From Frigoribacterium sp. Leaf186 (GTDB lineage Bacteria > Actinomycetota > Actinomycetes > Actinomycetales > Microbacteriaceae), in contig NZ_LMPQ01000001.1 of assembly GCF_001423905.1 (NCBI RefSeq), positions 954,137 to 1,018,136 on the forward strand: a stretch of 64,000 bases of DNA, read 5' to 3'. The position numbers and the translations under genes are program-made. A model generated the notes under the pieces. It made no database searches and was not told the DNA's origin. It saw only the letters and a program-made list of their open reading frames with translations. This document shows positions 48,848-57,981 of this stretch, in pieces (position 1 is the first letter of the stretch; each line of letters begins with the position of its first letter).

Positions 48848-50452
48848 TCACGCAAGTCGCGCCTCCTCGCCTCCTCTGACGCCCACGACGGCAGGCGTCG
48901 CGAGAGGCAGGCGCACGGTGAAGGTCGCCCCGTCTGCCGAGCTGTCGACGTCGACGGTGCCGCCGTGCGAGTGGACGACGGCCTCGACGATGGCGAGCCC
49001 GAGGCCGGTCGAACCGGCCTTGCGCGATCGTGAGCTGTCGGCGCGGGCGAAGCGCTCGAACAGCACGGGCAGCACGGCCTCGTCGATGCCGGGGCCGTCG
49101 TCGGCCACCGACACGACGGCCTGCCCCGACGCGTCGTCGACCGTGAGCGAGACGTGCACGTGGGTGCCGTCGGGCGTGTGGGTGCGCGCGTTGGTCAGCA
49201 GGTTCGCGACGATCTGGTGCAGGCGCATCGCGTCGCCCGACACCGTCACGGGCTCGTCGGGCACGTAGACGTCGACGTCGTGCGTGGGGCCGGCCACGTG
49301 GGCGTCGTTCACCGTGTCGAGCACCACGCGGGTGAGGTCGACGTCGCCGGTGACGAGGTCGCGCCCCTCGTCGAGTCGGGCGAGCAACAACAGGTCCTCG
49401 ACGAGCGAGGTCATGCGCAGCGACTCGGACTCGATGCGCCCCATGGCGTAGACGACGTCGTCGGGCAGGCCGGCGTTCATGCGCCGGGTCAGCTCGGCGT
49501 AGCCCCGGACCGAGGCGAGCGGCGTCCGCAGCTCGTGCGAGGCGTCGGCGACGAACTGCCGCACCTTGTTCTCGCTCTGCTGCCGGGCCTCGAGCGCCCC
49601 GGCCACGTGGCCCAGCATGCGGTTGAGCGAGGCGCCGACGCGACCGACCTCGGTGCGGGTGTCGGCGTCGGCGTCGTCGACGCGTTCGGCGAGCGCGACC
49701 TCGCCCCGGTCGAGCGGCAGTTCGGCCACCCGCAGGGCCGTGTCGGACATGCGTTCGAGCGGGCGCAGGGCGCTGCGGACGACGGCGTAGGCGATGGCGA
49801 TGGCGATCGCGAGCCCGACGACGGTGATCGCGACGATGACGGCGACCATGCGGGTCACGGTCGTCGACACGCTGTCCATCGGCAGGCCGACGACGATGTA
49901 GCCGTAGGTCGCCGTGCTACTGACCCCCGAGGTCGGGATGAGCTGCACGGGTTCCGCCTCGACCCGGTACGAGCCGAGGCTGCCCCCGAGGTCGACGGTC
50001 GTGGGGTCGGTCGTCCCGACGACCGAGAGCACGGCCGACGCGTTCGCCGACGTCACCGGGTCGTCGACGTCTCCGAACGAGTCGATGCTGTACGCCGCGG
50101 TGACCCGTTGACCGACCACGAGGGCCGTGAAGGTGCCCGGGGCCTGACGGGGACCGAGCAGATCGGCCTCGTCGGGTGAGACGCTCGGCCTGCCGGAGTC
50201 GGACCCGTCGGCCGCCGGCCCGCTGAGGGCCCGGTTCGTCGCCTGGCGCAGTTCGTCGTCGAGCTGGTCGACGAGCGAGCTGCGGAGGGCGACGACGCTC
50301 ACTGCGCCGATCACGATCGTGAGCAGCACCACGAGGGCGACGATGCTGAGGATCAGGCGGTTGCGCAGCGTGAGCGGCCCGGCCAGCCCGGGCGCCCGGC
50401 GCACGAGGCCCCGGAGGCGCGAGCCCACCCGGGCGGGCAGGGCATCGGTCAC
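48848..50452 (-). CDS. Two-component sensor histidine kinase
   Basis: 534 residues. Helix 1 (about 31-53), an extracytoplasmic sensor of about 140 residues, helix 2 (about 196-222), HAMP, then HisKA (phosphorylated His in FVADASHELRTPLASVRGYAEL), N-box IVANLLTNARTHTPDGT, G1 VADDGPGID, F box LFERFARAD and G2 STGLGLAIV. The GTG start overlaps the response-regulator stop (GTGA). Likely senses cell-envelope signals, given the ABC pair transcribed divergently from the response-regulator gene. Confidence 0.95.
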   Translation of the reverse strand: MTDALPARVGSRLRGLVRRAPGLAGPLTLRNRLILSIVALVVLLTIVIGAVSVVALRSSLVDQLDDELRQATNRALSGPAADGSDSGRPSVSPDEADLLGPRQAPGTFTALVVGQRVTAAYSIDSFGDVDDPVTSANASAVLSVVGTTDPTTVDLGGSLGSYRVEAEPVQLIPTSGVSSTATYGYIVVGLPMDSVSTTVTRMVAVIVAITVVGLAIAIAIAYAVVRSALRPLERMSDTALRVAELPLDRGEVALAERVDDADADTRTEVGRVGASLNRMLGHVAGALEARQQSENKVRQFVADASHELRTPLASVRGYAELTRRMNAGLPDDVVYAMGRIESESLRMTSLVEDLLLLARLDEGRDLVTGDVDLTRVVLDTVNDAHVAGPTHDVDVYVPDEPVTVSGDAMRLHQIVANLLTNARTHTPDGTHVHVSLTVDDASGQAVVSVADDGPGIDEAVLPVLFERFARADSSRSRKAGSTGLGLAIVEAVVHSHGGTVDVDSSADGATFTVRLPLATPAVVGVRGGEEARLA

Positions 50453-51195
50453 GACGTGGGCTTGATCACGTAACCCACGCCGCGGACGGTGTGGATCATG
50501 GGCTCTTCGCCGACGTCGATCTTCTTGCGCAGGTACGAGATGTAGATCTCGACGACGCTCGACTTGCCGCCGAAGTCGTAGCTCCAGACCCGGTCGAGGA
50601 TCTGCGCCTTGCTCAGCACCCGCCGCGGGTTGCGCATCAAGAACCGCAGCAGCTCGAACTCGGTCGCGGTCAGCTCGATCTCGCGACCGGACCGGGTCAC
50701 CTCGTAGCTCTCCTCGTCGAGCACGAGGTCGCCGACGACGATGCGCGAGTCGCCCGCCTCGCTGATGGCCGAGGCCGACCGCCGGATCAGGCCGCGCAGG
50801 CGGGCCACGACCTCTTCGAGCGAGAACGGCTTGGTGACGTAGTCGTCGCCGCCGGCGGTGAGGCCCGACACCCGGTCTTCGACGCTGTCCTTCGCGGTGA
50901 GGAACAGGATCGGGGTGTCGTCGCCGCTCGACCGCAGCCGACCGAGCACCTGGATGCCGTCGATGTCGGGCAGCATCCAGTCGAGCACGATCGCGTCGGG
51001 CTTGAACTCGCGGGCCGTGGCGAGCGCCGCCTGACCGTCGGAGGCGGCCTTGACGTCCCATCCCTCGTAACGCAGGGCCATCGAGAGCAGGTCGGTGAGG
51101 CTGTTCTCGTCGTCGACGACGAGGACTCGGAGGGGCGTTCCGTCGGCACGGGTGAGGCGGGGGGCCGAAGCGGTGGCGGGGGTCGTTGTGGTCAC
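50449..51195 (-). CDS. OmpR-family response regulator
   Basis: 248 residues. Receiver domain with VLVVDDENSLTD, phospho-acceptor Asp in AIVLDWMLPDIDG, LTAKDSVEDRVSGLTAGGDDYVTKPF; C-terminal winged helix ending TVRGVGYVIKP. GTG start 51195 follows GGAGAGGT. Forms an operon with the kinase and is divergent from the ABC permease, which it probably activates. Confidence 0.95.
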   Translation of the reverse strand: MTTTTPATASAPRLTRADGTPLRVLVVDDENSLTDLLSMALRYEGWDVKAASDGQAALATAREFKPDAIVLDWMLPDIDGIQVLGRLRSSGDDTPILFLTAKDSVEDRVSGLTAGGDDYVTKPFSLEEVVARLRGLIRRSASAISEAGDSRIVVGDLVLDEESYEVTRSGREIELTATEFELLRFLMRNPRRVLSKAQILDRVWSYDFGGKSSVVEIYISYLRKKIDVGEEPMIHTVRGVGYVIKPTS

Positions 51196-51373
51196 CTCTC
51201 CAAGTATCGAGCGATTCCTATGAACGGACTGTGATCGATCGATGAGCAGGCTGCACATCTCTCATAGGCGCTTCATGGCCGGCTGATCGGGGCCTCATCG
51301 AGGCCCCTCCTAGGTTCGCTGCGGCGGCAGGCCTCCCGGGCCCGGCACCGCCCCAGTCAAGGAGACCCCCACC
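51196..51373. promoter_or_regulatory. Divergent regulatory region between the response regulator and the ABC permease
   Basis: A plus-strand -10 (TAGGTT, 51311-51316) lies about 58 bp before the permease ATG, with no -35. Upstream, TCAT-G repeats 11 bp apart (51262 and 51273) and again near 51295 resemble direct repeats bound by OmpR-type regulators. A weak -35 with repeats fits activation. Confidence 0.4.
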
Positions 51374-52933
51374 ATGTTCTTCACCTACCTGCGCCGAGAG
51401 CTCGGCAACAGGCGCAAGCAGACCGTCGTCATCGCCATCGGCATGGCGCTGGCCATCGCCCTCGTCATCATCGTCAACGGCGTCGCCACGGGCGTGCGCA
51501 ACGCCCAGTCGTCGGTGCTCGAGTCCGTCTACGGCGTCGGCACCGACGTCACCGTCACGCAGGCCGCCGAGCCCGGCGCCGACGGCGGCGGCCCCGGGCA
51601 GCAGTTCGCGTTCGGCTCGGGCGACGGCAGCACGGAAGACGGCAGCACCGAGGTCGCGCAGAGCACCCTCTCGGCCGCTCGTGGCACGGCCACCGTCGAC
51701 GCCTCGACGCTCGCCACGGTCGAGGGGGTCGACGGCGTCGCTGCCGCGACCGCGACCCTCAGCCTGCAGTCCTCGAGCTTCTCGGGCACCCTGCCCGACT
51801 TCTCCCAGGGCAGCTCGGGAGGCGCGGGCACCGGCACCGACTCAGGTACCGGCACCGACGCGGGCACCGCCCCGCAGGCACCGCCCACCGGCGGAGCCGA
51901 CGGCGCGGGCGGCAGCTCGTTCGACGTCGACCAGTTCGCCGTCGAGGGCATCGACGTCACCGCGGACGCGGTCGGCCCGCTGACCAGCGTCAGCCTCGTC
52001 GACGGCCGCACCTTCACCGCCGACGACGCCGGCACGGACGTCGTCGTGCTCGACCAGACCTACGCCACGAGCGCCGACCTCGCCACGGGCGACACCCTGG
52101 CCATCGGCGGCACCGACTTCACCGTGATCGGCGTCGTCGCGTCCACCTCGTCCGACGCGGCGACCTCGAGCGACACGTACGTCCCGCTCGACACGGCACA
52201 GACCGTCAGCGGCCTGACCGACCAGATCAGCACCGTCTACGTCACGGCGGCGAGCGCGAGCGACGTGGACTCGCTGAAGACCGACCTCAAGGCCGCCCTG
52301 CCCGACGCGACGGTCAGCACGCAGTCCGACCTCGCGTCGAGCGTCTCCGGCTCGCTGTCGACCGCCTCGGGCCTCGTCTCGAACCTCGGCACCTGGCTCT
52401 CGGTCATCGTGCTGGCCGCGGCGTTCGCCATCGCGATCCTCTTCACCGTCTCGGGCGTCGGCCGTCGCACCCGCGAGTTCGGCACGCTGAAGGCCGTCGG
52501 GTGGAGCAACGCCCGCATCACCCGCCAGGTCGCGGGCGAGTCGCTCGTGCAGGGCCTGATCGGCGGCGTCGTCGGCGTGGCCGTCGGCCTGCTCGGCATC
52601 GTCGTCGTCAACGCGATCGCGCCGACCCTCTCGGCCTCGGCCGCGAGTTCGTCGGGCCCTGGTGCGGGTGGCCCCGGCGGCGTGCCCGGCAGCGCGGCCA
52701 CCGCGGCGGCCGGCACGGCAGCCCAGGGAGGCGCGGCGTCCGGTGCCGGCGGCGGCTTCGGTCAGCAGATGGCCCAGGCCACGACCGACATCGCGCTGCA
52801 CGTCCCGGTCTCGCTCACGATCGTCCTGATCGCCGTCGGACTCGCCGTCCTCGGCGGCCTCCTCGCCGGGGCGATCGGCGGCTGGCGGGCCTCGCGGCTC
52901 CGTCCGGCCGAGGCGCTGCGGAGCGTCGCGTGA
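51374..52933 (+). CDS. MacB/FtsX-type ABC transporter permease
   Basis: 519 residues. An N-terminal helix (FTYLRRELGNRRKQTVVIAIGMALAIALVIIVNGV), a large extracellular domain (about 40-335) with Gly/Thr-rich low-complexity loops, then three C-terminal helices. IAILFTVSGVGRRTREFGTLKAVGWSNARITRQV is the typical FtsX-family signature. A Gly/Ala/Ser-rich insertion separates the last two helices. With the adjacent ATPase it forms a MacAB/LolCDE-like unit acting on the envelope. Ribosome site AAGGAGA. Confidence 0.92.
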   Translation: MFFTYLRRELGNRRKQTVVIAIGMALAIALVIIVNGVATGVRNAQSSVLESVYGVGTDVTVTQAAEPGADGGGPGQQFAFGSGDGSTEDGSTEVAQSTLSAARGTATVDASTLATVEGVDGVAAATATLSLQSSSFSGTLPDFSQGSSGGAGTGTDSGTGTDAGTAPQAPPTGGADGAGGSSFDVDQFAVEGIDVTADAVGPLTSVSLVDGRTFTADDAGTDVVVLDQTYATSADLATGDTLAIGGTDFTVIGVVASTSSDAATSSDTYVPLDTAQTVSGLTDQISTVYVTAASASDVDSLKTDLKAALPDATVSTQSDLASSVSGSLSTASGLVSNLGTWLSVIVLAAAFAIAILFTVSGVGRRTREFGTLKAVGWSNARITRQVAGESLVQGLIGGVVGVAVGLLGIVVVNAIAPTLSASAASSSGPGAGGPGGVPGSAATAAAGTAAQGGAASGAGGGFGQQMAQATTDIALHVPVSLTIVLIAVGLAVLGGLLAGAIGGWRASRLRPAEALRSVA

Positions 52934-53766
52934 GCCGGGTCGAGGGCGGGGCGACCGGCGCGGTCGACGCGACCCGCGCCTCCTGGTCCCCCGCCGACCA
53001 GGACTCCCGCGCCGACCGGCACACCCCCGCCGACCGGCACACCCCGGCCGGCCGGCACTCCCCCACCGCACCGCACGCACCCGAAGGGCCCCGACCGATG
53101 TACAGCCTCACCGACGTCGTCAAGACGTACTCGCAGAAGAAGAAGACCGTGACCGCGCTGGCCGGCGTCACGCTCGAGATCCCCGCCGGCCAGATGGTCG
53201 CGATCCAGGGGCCGACCGGGGGCGGCAAGTCGACGCTGCTGCAGATGCTCGGCGCCCTCGACCGACCGACGAGCGGCACTGTGCTGCTCGGCGAGCAGGA
53301 CCTCTCGAAGGCCGGCGACCACGCCCTCGCCGCGGCGAGGGGTCGCGAGATCGGCTTCGTGTTCCAGGGGTTCAACCTGATCCCGACGCTGACGGCCGCC
53401 GAGAACGTCGAGACGGCGTTCGCCGACGGCTCGGTGCCCCGCGACGAGCGACGCCGGCGGTCGGCCGCCGCCCTCGAGTCGGTCGGCCTCGCCGAACGCG
53501 CCGACCACCTGCCCGTCGAGCTCTCGGGTGGTCAGCAGCAACGAGTCGCCGTCGCGCGCGCCCTGGTGAAGGAGCCCACCGTGCTGCTCGCCGACGAGCC
53601 CACCGGGTCGCTCGACGAGGCGACCCGCGACGAGATCATGGACCTGCTCGAGGGCGTCTGGCGCGAGCGCGGCCTGACCCTCGTGATCGTCACGCACGAC
53701 TCGGCCGTGGCGAGGCGGGCCGAACGCCGGCTGCACCTCACGGGCGGCCGGGTCACCGAGATCTGA
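52930..53766 (+). CDS. ABC transporter ATPase, MacB/LolD type, with a possible His-rich N-terminal extension
   Basis: The ATPase core begins at ATG 53098 (222 residues): Walker A GPTGGGKST, Q-loop FVFQGFNLIPTL, signature LSGGQQQRVAVARAL, Walker B VLLADEPTGSLDE, H-loop VIVTHDSA. The frame continues upstream to GTG 52930, which overlaps the permease stop (GTGA) as in other operons here. This would add 56 residues with three ADRHTP-like repeats rich in His and Pro. Which start is used cannot be decided from sequence; I annotate the longer one because of the overlap, with about even odds. Confidence 0.85.
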   Translation: MSRVEGGATGAVDATRASWSPADQDSRADRHTPADRHTPAGRHSPTAPHAPEGPRPMYSLTDVVKTYSQKKKTVTALAGVTLEIPAGQMVAIQGPTGGGKSTLLQMLGALDRPTSGTVLLGEQDLSKAGDHALAAARGREIGFVFQGFNLIPTLTAAENVETAFADGSVPRDERRRRSAAALESVGLAERADHLPVELSGGQQQRVAVARALVKEPTVLLADEPTGSLDEATRDEIMDLLEGVWRERGLTLVIVTHDSAVARRAERRLHLTGGRVTEI

Positions 53767-53825
53767 CCGCTGCCGGTGTCGGGTCAGGCCGGTTCGCTTC
53801 GCCCCACCCCTCGATCCGGCTCTCG

Positions 53826-53845
53826 CCCCTGTGCCGAGGCAGGGG
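53826..53845. terminator. Hairpin between the ABC ATPase and the sugar cluster
   Basis: CCCCTG pairs with CAGGGG across an 8-nt loop between two convergent genes. A weak stem; modest support. Confidence 0.4.
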
Positions 53846-53877
53846 TTCCGGGCCGATCGAGAGGGTGTGCGGCTCCG

Positions 53878-54843
53878 TCAGCCCAGGGGGTAGTCGGCGC
53901 AGGCGAAGCGGCGGGAGTCGGGGGCCCAGCAGGGCACGTTGATCGTGCCCTGCCCGCCGAACAGGGCGAGCACGTCGTGCGGGGCCCGGTCCGGCACGGG
54001 CAGGCCGTCGGGGCCGAGCGGCAGGGTGCGCAGCACGACGTCGCGGTTCTCGGGGTGGCCGAGCGTGCCGGGCTCGAACGACACCCAGAGCAGCGTGCTG
54101 CCGTCGGGTGACACGTGCGGGAACCAGTCGACCCGCTCGTCGTCGGTCACCCGGACGACGTCGCCGCCGTCGAGGCGGCTGCGGAAGAGCTGGGCGTGGC
54201 CGGCCACCCCCGCGGAGGCGCGTTCCGAGTTCGTCCACAACCAGGCGCCGTCGGGCGAGAACTCGGCCCCGTCGTCCGGGTGCTCGTCGTCGGTCACCGG
54301 CGTGGTGGCGCCGTCGGCCCGCGAGACCAGGGCGACGTTCGTCCGCCACCCGGCCCGCGCCTCCTCGTCGTCCGGGTCGTCGACGGGGGCCGGCAGGGCC
54401 CCGACGATGACGCTGAGCGTCGCGCCGTCGGGCGAGACGCCGTGCAGGTAGTTCTTGTGGTTGCGCCCCTCGGGGTGGTCGCGGGTCACACGGCGCGCCC
54501 GGCCGCCCGGGGTCACGCCCTCCCACGGCACCTCGTACAGGTGGCCGTCGCGGGCGCTGACGATCACCGCGCACTGGTCGGGGGCGATCACGTGGTCGTT
54601 GTTGATCTCGGGGACGTCGCCCATCGGCACCGGCTCGAGCGCCCCCTCGTCGACCCCGCGCGCGTCGGCGGGCAGCCGCCAGAGCAGGCCGTCGCCGTTG
54701 ACCACGAGCCAGCGGCCGTCGGGGCTCCAGTTCGGGGCCTCGACCAGCACCCGGGTGCTCTCGAGGACGACCTCGACGTCGCCGCTCGCGGGGTCGACGA
54801 CGAGCAGGCGGCTGCGTTGGCCGGGCAACAGGGTTCGGGGCAT
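53878..54843 (-). CDS. Cytoplasmic TolB-like beta-propeller protein (possible lyase)
   Basis: 321 residues with at least five WSPDGRW / SPDGATL / FSPDGAWL / VSPDGSTL repeats, the WD40-like PD40 pattern of TolB-family propellers. There is no signal peptide or membrane helix, so it is cytosolic, unlike TolB itself. Conserved histidines (NNDHVIAPD, NHKNYLHGVSPDG, WFPHVSPDG) recall oligogalacturonate-lyase-like propellers. The last gene of the sugar cluster, 15 bp after the TIM-barrel gene. A catabolic rather than structural role is inferred. Confidence 0.75.
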   Translation of the reverse strand: MPRTLLPGQRSRLLVVDPASGDVEVVLESTRVLVEAPNWSPDGRWLVVNGDGLLWRLPADARGVDEGALEPVPMGDVPEINNDHVIAPDQCAVIVSARDGHLYEVPWEGVTPGGRARRVTRDHPEGRNHKNYLHGVSPDGATLSVIVGALPAPVDDPDDEEARAGWRTNVALVSRADGATTPVTDDEHPDDGAEFSPDGAWLWTNSERASAGVAGHAQLFRSRLDGGDVVRVTDDERVDWFPHVSPDGSTLLWVSFEPGTLGHPENRDVVLRTLPLGPDGLPVPDRAPHDVLALFGGQGTINVPCWAPDSRRFACADYPLG

Positions 54844-54858
54844 GCCGTCAGTCTGCCG

Positions 54859-55872
54859 TCACTGGTTCGAGAACGCGGCGTCGAAGGAGGCGCTCGGCCG
54901 TGGCCAGAGCAGCGTCCGGACGTACGCCAGCGCCTCGGGGGCGCCGTGCAGGCGGTCCATGCCGGCGTCCTCCCACTCGATCGAGATCGGGCCGTCGTAG
55001 CCGATGGAGTCGAGGGCGCGGAAGGCGTCCTCCCAGTCCATGTCGCCGTGCCCGGTCGAGACGAAGTCCCAGCCGCGGCGGGGGTCGCCCCAGGGCAGGT
55101 GCGACCCGAGCACGCCCGAGCGCCCGGTGGGTGGCTTGATGCGGGTGTCCTTGCAGTCGACGTGGAAGATCCGGTCGGCGAAGTCGGTGATGAACGAGAC
55201 GGTGTCGACGCCCTGCCAGAGCATGTGCGACGGGTCCCAGTTGAAGCCGAACGCCGACCGGTGCCCGATGGCCTCGAGGGCCCGGACGCTCGTCCAGTGG
55301 TCGTACGCGATCTCGCTCGGGTGCACCTCGTGCGCGAACCGCACGCCCTCGGCGTCGAACACGTCGAGGATGGGGTTCCAGCGGTCGGCGAAGTCCTGGT
55401 AGCCGGCGTCGATCACGCTCGCGGGCACCGGCGGGAACATCGCCACGTAGGGCCAGATCTTCGAGCCGGTGAAGCCGACGACGGTGTCGACGCCCATCTT
55501 GCGGGCGACGCGGGCCGCGCGCTTCATGTCGTCGGCGGCCCGCTGCCGCACGCCCTCGGGGTCGCCGTCGCCCCAGGTCGACGGCCGGACGATCGCCTGG
55601 TGCCGGAAGTCGATCGGGTCGTCGCAGACGGCCTGGCCGGTCAGGTGGTTCGAGATCGCCCAGACGCGCAGGCCGTGCCGGTCGAGCACGTCGAGGCGCG
55701 ACCTCAGGTAGGCGTCGTCCTGGTCGGCGCGCTCGAGGTCGAGGTGGTCGCCCGACGCCGCGATCTCGAGGCCGTCGTACCCCCAGCCGGCGGCCAGCGC
55801 CGCGACCTCCTCGAAGGGCAGGTCGGCCCACTGGCCGGTGAACAGGGTGACGGGGCGCGAGCTCTCGGTCAT
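54859..55872 (-). CDS. TIM-barrel sugar isomerase/epimerase-like protein (AP_endonuc_2 family)
   Basis: 337 residues. Metal-ligand motifs of the family are visible: AHEVHPSEIAYD (Glu), FNWDPSHMLWQG (Asp-His), FHVDCKD and ISIEWED (Glu). Length exceeds the common 250-290 and fits the longer, two-loop members found with Gfo/Idh/MocA dehydrogenases. Such enzymes act on keto-sugars by isomerisation, beta-elimination or hydration. ATG 55872 with AAGGACC upstream; 100 bp downstream of the oxidoreductase gene. Confidence 0.88.
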   Translation of the reverse strand: MTESSRPVTLFTGQWADLPFEEVAALAAGWGYDGLEIAASGDHLDLERADQDDAYLRSRLDVLDRHGLRVWAISNHLTGQAVCDDPIDFRHQAIVRPSTWGDGDPEGVRQRAADDMKRAARVARKMGVDTVVGFTGSKIWPYVAMFPPVPASVIDAGYQDFADRWNPILDVFDAEGVRFAHEVHPSEIAYDHWTSVRALEAIGHRSAFGFNWDPSHMLWQGVDTVSFITDFADRIFHVDCKDTRIKPPTGRSGVLGSHLPWGDPRRGWDFVSTGHGDMDWEDAFRALDSIGYDGPISIEWEDAGMDRLHGAPEALAYVRTLLWPRPSASFDAAFSNQ

Positions 55873-55972
55873 GGGGTCCTTCTCGGGGGCGGCGGTGCGG
55901 GGCTGCTTGCGGTGCGGCGCTGCTTGCGGTGCGGCGGACGGCGACGGGTGGGCGGTGTCAGGGCGGGCAGGG

Positions 55973-57145
55973 TCAGGGCAGGTCGACCCAGGTGCGGGCG
56001 GCGGCGGAGGCGAGCACGGCCTCGGTCACCTGCACGGCCCGGAGGCCGTCGGCGAACGTGGGCAGCCCCTCGGGCCTGCCACCGCGGACGGCGTCGTGGG
56101 CGTCACGGACGAACCCCGCGAACGCGTCGACGTAGCCCATGGGGTGGCCGGCCGGCAGGGTCGACAGGCGGGCGGCGTCCGGGGCGAGCACGGCGGCGTC
56201 GCGGGCGACGAGCTGCGTGCCCGAGCGGCGGCCGACCCAGAGGGTCTCGGGCTCCTCCTGCGAGAACTCGATGCTCTCGGCCGTGCCCGACAGGTCGAGC
56301 AGAAGGCGGTTCTTCCGCCCCGGCGCGACCTGCGACACGAAGAGGGTGCCGATCGCGCCGCGGGTCGTCTCGAACACCACCGCCGCCTCGTCCTCGGTGT
56401 CGACCGGCGACCCACCACGGACCGCGTGGACCGTGTGGGTCGTCGAGGTCAGGCGGGCCAGCCGGTCGCCCAGGACGAACTCGAGGAGGTCGACCAGGTG
56501 GCTGCCGATGTCGGCGAAGGCGCGCGACGGGCCGCCCGCCGCCGAGTCGACGCGCCAGTCGACGTCGTCGCTGTCGAGCAGCCAGTCCTGCAGGTACGAG
56601 CCCCGGACGCTCAGCACCCGGCCCACCTCGCCCGAGGCGACCCGGGCCCGGGCCTCGCGGACCATCGGGTGGTACCGGTAGACGAACGGCACGGCGCCGA
56701 CCAGTCGCCCGTCGCGGGCGGCCTCGACCAGGACCTCGGCCTCGGCGGACGAGGTCGCCAGCGGCTTCTCGCAGACGACGTGCTTGCCGGCCGCGAGCGC
56801 GGCCAGGGCGACCGGGGCGTGCGTGGCGTTCGGCGAGCAGATGTGCACGACGTCGACGCCGGGGTCGGTGACCAGGTCGTCGACGCTCTCGTGCGCCGTG
56901 TCGACGCCGAGCAGCCCCGCCGCGCCGGCCGCGCTCGACGCGCTCGACGACGCCAGGGCGACCACCCGGGCACCGGCGGACCGTGCGGCCCCGGCGTGCA
57001 CGCGTGCCATGAAGCCGCCGCCCACGATGCCGACGCCCAGCGGCTCGACCGGCACCGCGCCTCCTCGGCTCGGCGCGGCCCGGCCGGCCGGGCGGGCGGT
57101 GGCGCCCGCCGGCCCCACCGCCGTGGCCACGGCCGGCTCTGTCAC
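55973..57145 (-). CDS. Gfo/Idh/MocA-family sugar oxidoreductase 1
   Basis: 390 residues. After an Ala/Pro-rich N-terminal tail, the NAD(P) fold starts at GVGIVGGGFMARVHA, with CSPNATHAPVALAALAAGKHVVCEKPLA carrying the EKP motif. GGPSRAFADIGSHLVDLL holds the catalytic-site D-x-G-x-H. Oxidises a sugar or polyol hydroxyl. The GTG start overlaps the permease stop (GTGA), tying it to the transporter. Confidence 0.92.
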   Translation of the reverse strand: MTEPAVATAVGPAGATARPAGRAAPSRGGAVPVEPLGVGIVGGGFMARVHAGAARSAGARVVALASSSASSAAGAAGLLGVDTAHESVDDLVTDPGVDVVHICSPNATHAPVALAALAAGKHVVCEKPLATSSAEAEVLVEAARDGRLVGAVPFVYRYHPMVREARARVASGEVGRVLSVRGSYLQDWLLDSDDVDWRVDSAAGGPSRAFADIGSHLVDLLEFVLGDRLARLTSTTHTVHAVRGGSPVDTEDEAAVVFETTRGAIGTLFVSQVAPGRKNRLLLDLSGTAESIEFSQEEPETLWVGRRSGTQLVARDAAVLAPDAARLSTLPAGHPMGYVDAFAGFVRDAHDAVRGGRPEGLPTFADGLRAVQVTEAVLASAAARTWVDLP

Positions 57146-57981
57146 TTCACGGCCCCCGACGACAGCCCGGTGATCAGGTGTTTCTGCACGAGCATGAAGC
57201 CGATGAGCACGGGCAGCGACACGACGACCGAGGCCGCCATCAGCTGGTTCCAGTAGACGTCCTGCTGCGAGGCGTAGGCGCGGAGGCCGATCGAGAGCGT
57301 CCTGGTGTCCTTGCTCGTGAGCACCGAGGCGAAGAGCACCTCGCCCCAGGCCGTGATGAAGGCGTAGACCGCGACGGCGATGATCCCGGGCTTCGCGACC
57401 GGGATCACGACGCGGAACAGCGCGCCGAGGCGACCCGTGCCGTCGATCATCGAGGCCTCTTCGAGCTCTTTCGGGATCGACGCGAAGTAGCCCGTCAGCA
57501 TCCAGATCGAGAAGGGCAGCGAGAACGTCATGTACGTGATGATCAGGCCGAGGTAGCTGCCGGTCAGCTGCACGCCGACCGTCCGCTGGATCTGCACGAA
57601 GATCAGGAACAGCGGCAGCAGGAACAGGATGCCCGGGAACATCTGCGTCGACAGCACGACGAGGCTGAAGCTTCGCTGCCCCTTGAACCGCAGGCGGGCC
57701 AGCGAGTACGCGGCCAGCACGGCCATCGCGACCGACAGCACCGTCGCCGAGATCGTGACGATCAGGCTGTTCTTGAAGTACGACGCCAGCGGCACCGTCT
57801 GCCAGATCTGCACGTACGGTTCGAGCGTCACCCGGCTGGGGATCCAGGTGAAGAGCCCCTGGACGTCGGCGAGCGGCTTGATCGAGGTGGTCAGCACCAC
57901 GTAGAGCGGCACCACCACCACGAGCGACAGGAAGGCCAGCCCGAAGAAGCGGAAGACCTTGAACCCGCGGGTCTCAATCAT
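57142..57981 (-). CDS. Carbohydrate ABC transporter permease, MalG type
   Basis: 279 residues, six helices, with the EAA loop EEASMIDGTGRLGALFRVVIPVAKPG facing the ATPase. It overlaps the MalF-type gene by 8 bp. No cognate ATPase is encoded in this window, so a shared MsiK/MalK-type subunit elsewhere is likely, as is usual in actinobacteria. Confidence 0.95.
   Translation of the reverse strand: MIETRGFKVFRFFGLAFLSLVVVVPLYVVLTTSIKPLADVQGLFTWIPSRVTLEPYVQIWQTVPLASYFKNSLIVTISATVLSVAMAVLAAYSLARLRFKGQRSFSLVVLSTQMFPGILFLLPLFLIFVQIQRTVGVQLTGSYLGLIITYMTFSLPFSIWMLTGYFASIPKELEEASMIDGTGRLGALFRVVIPVAKPGIIAVAVYAFITAWGEVLFASVLTSKDTRTLSIGLRAYASQQDVYWNQLMAASVVVSLPVLIGFMLVQKHLITGLSSGAVK

Noticed and set aside
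52237-53375. Minus-strand frames opposite the ABC permease/ATPase
   Set aside because: Antisense shadows; the plus-strand genes have full ABC signatures.
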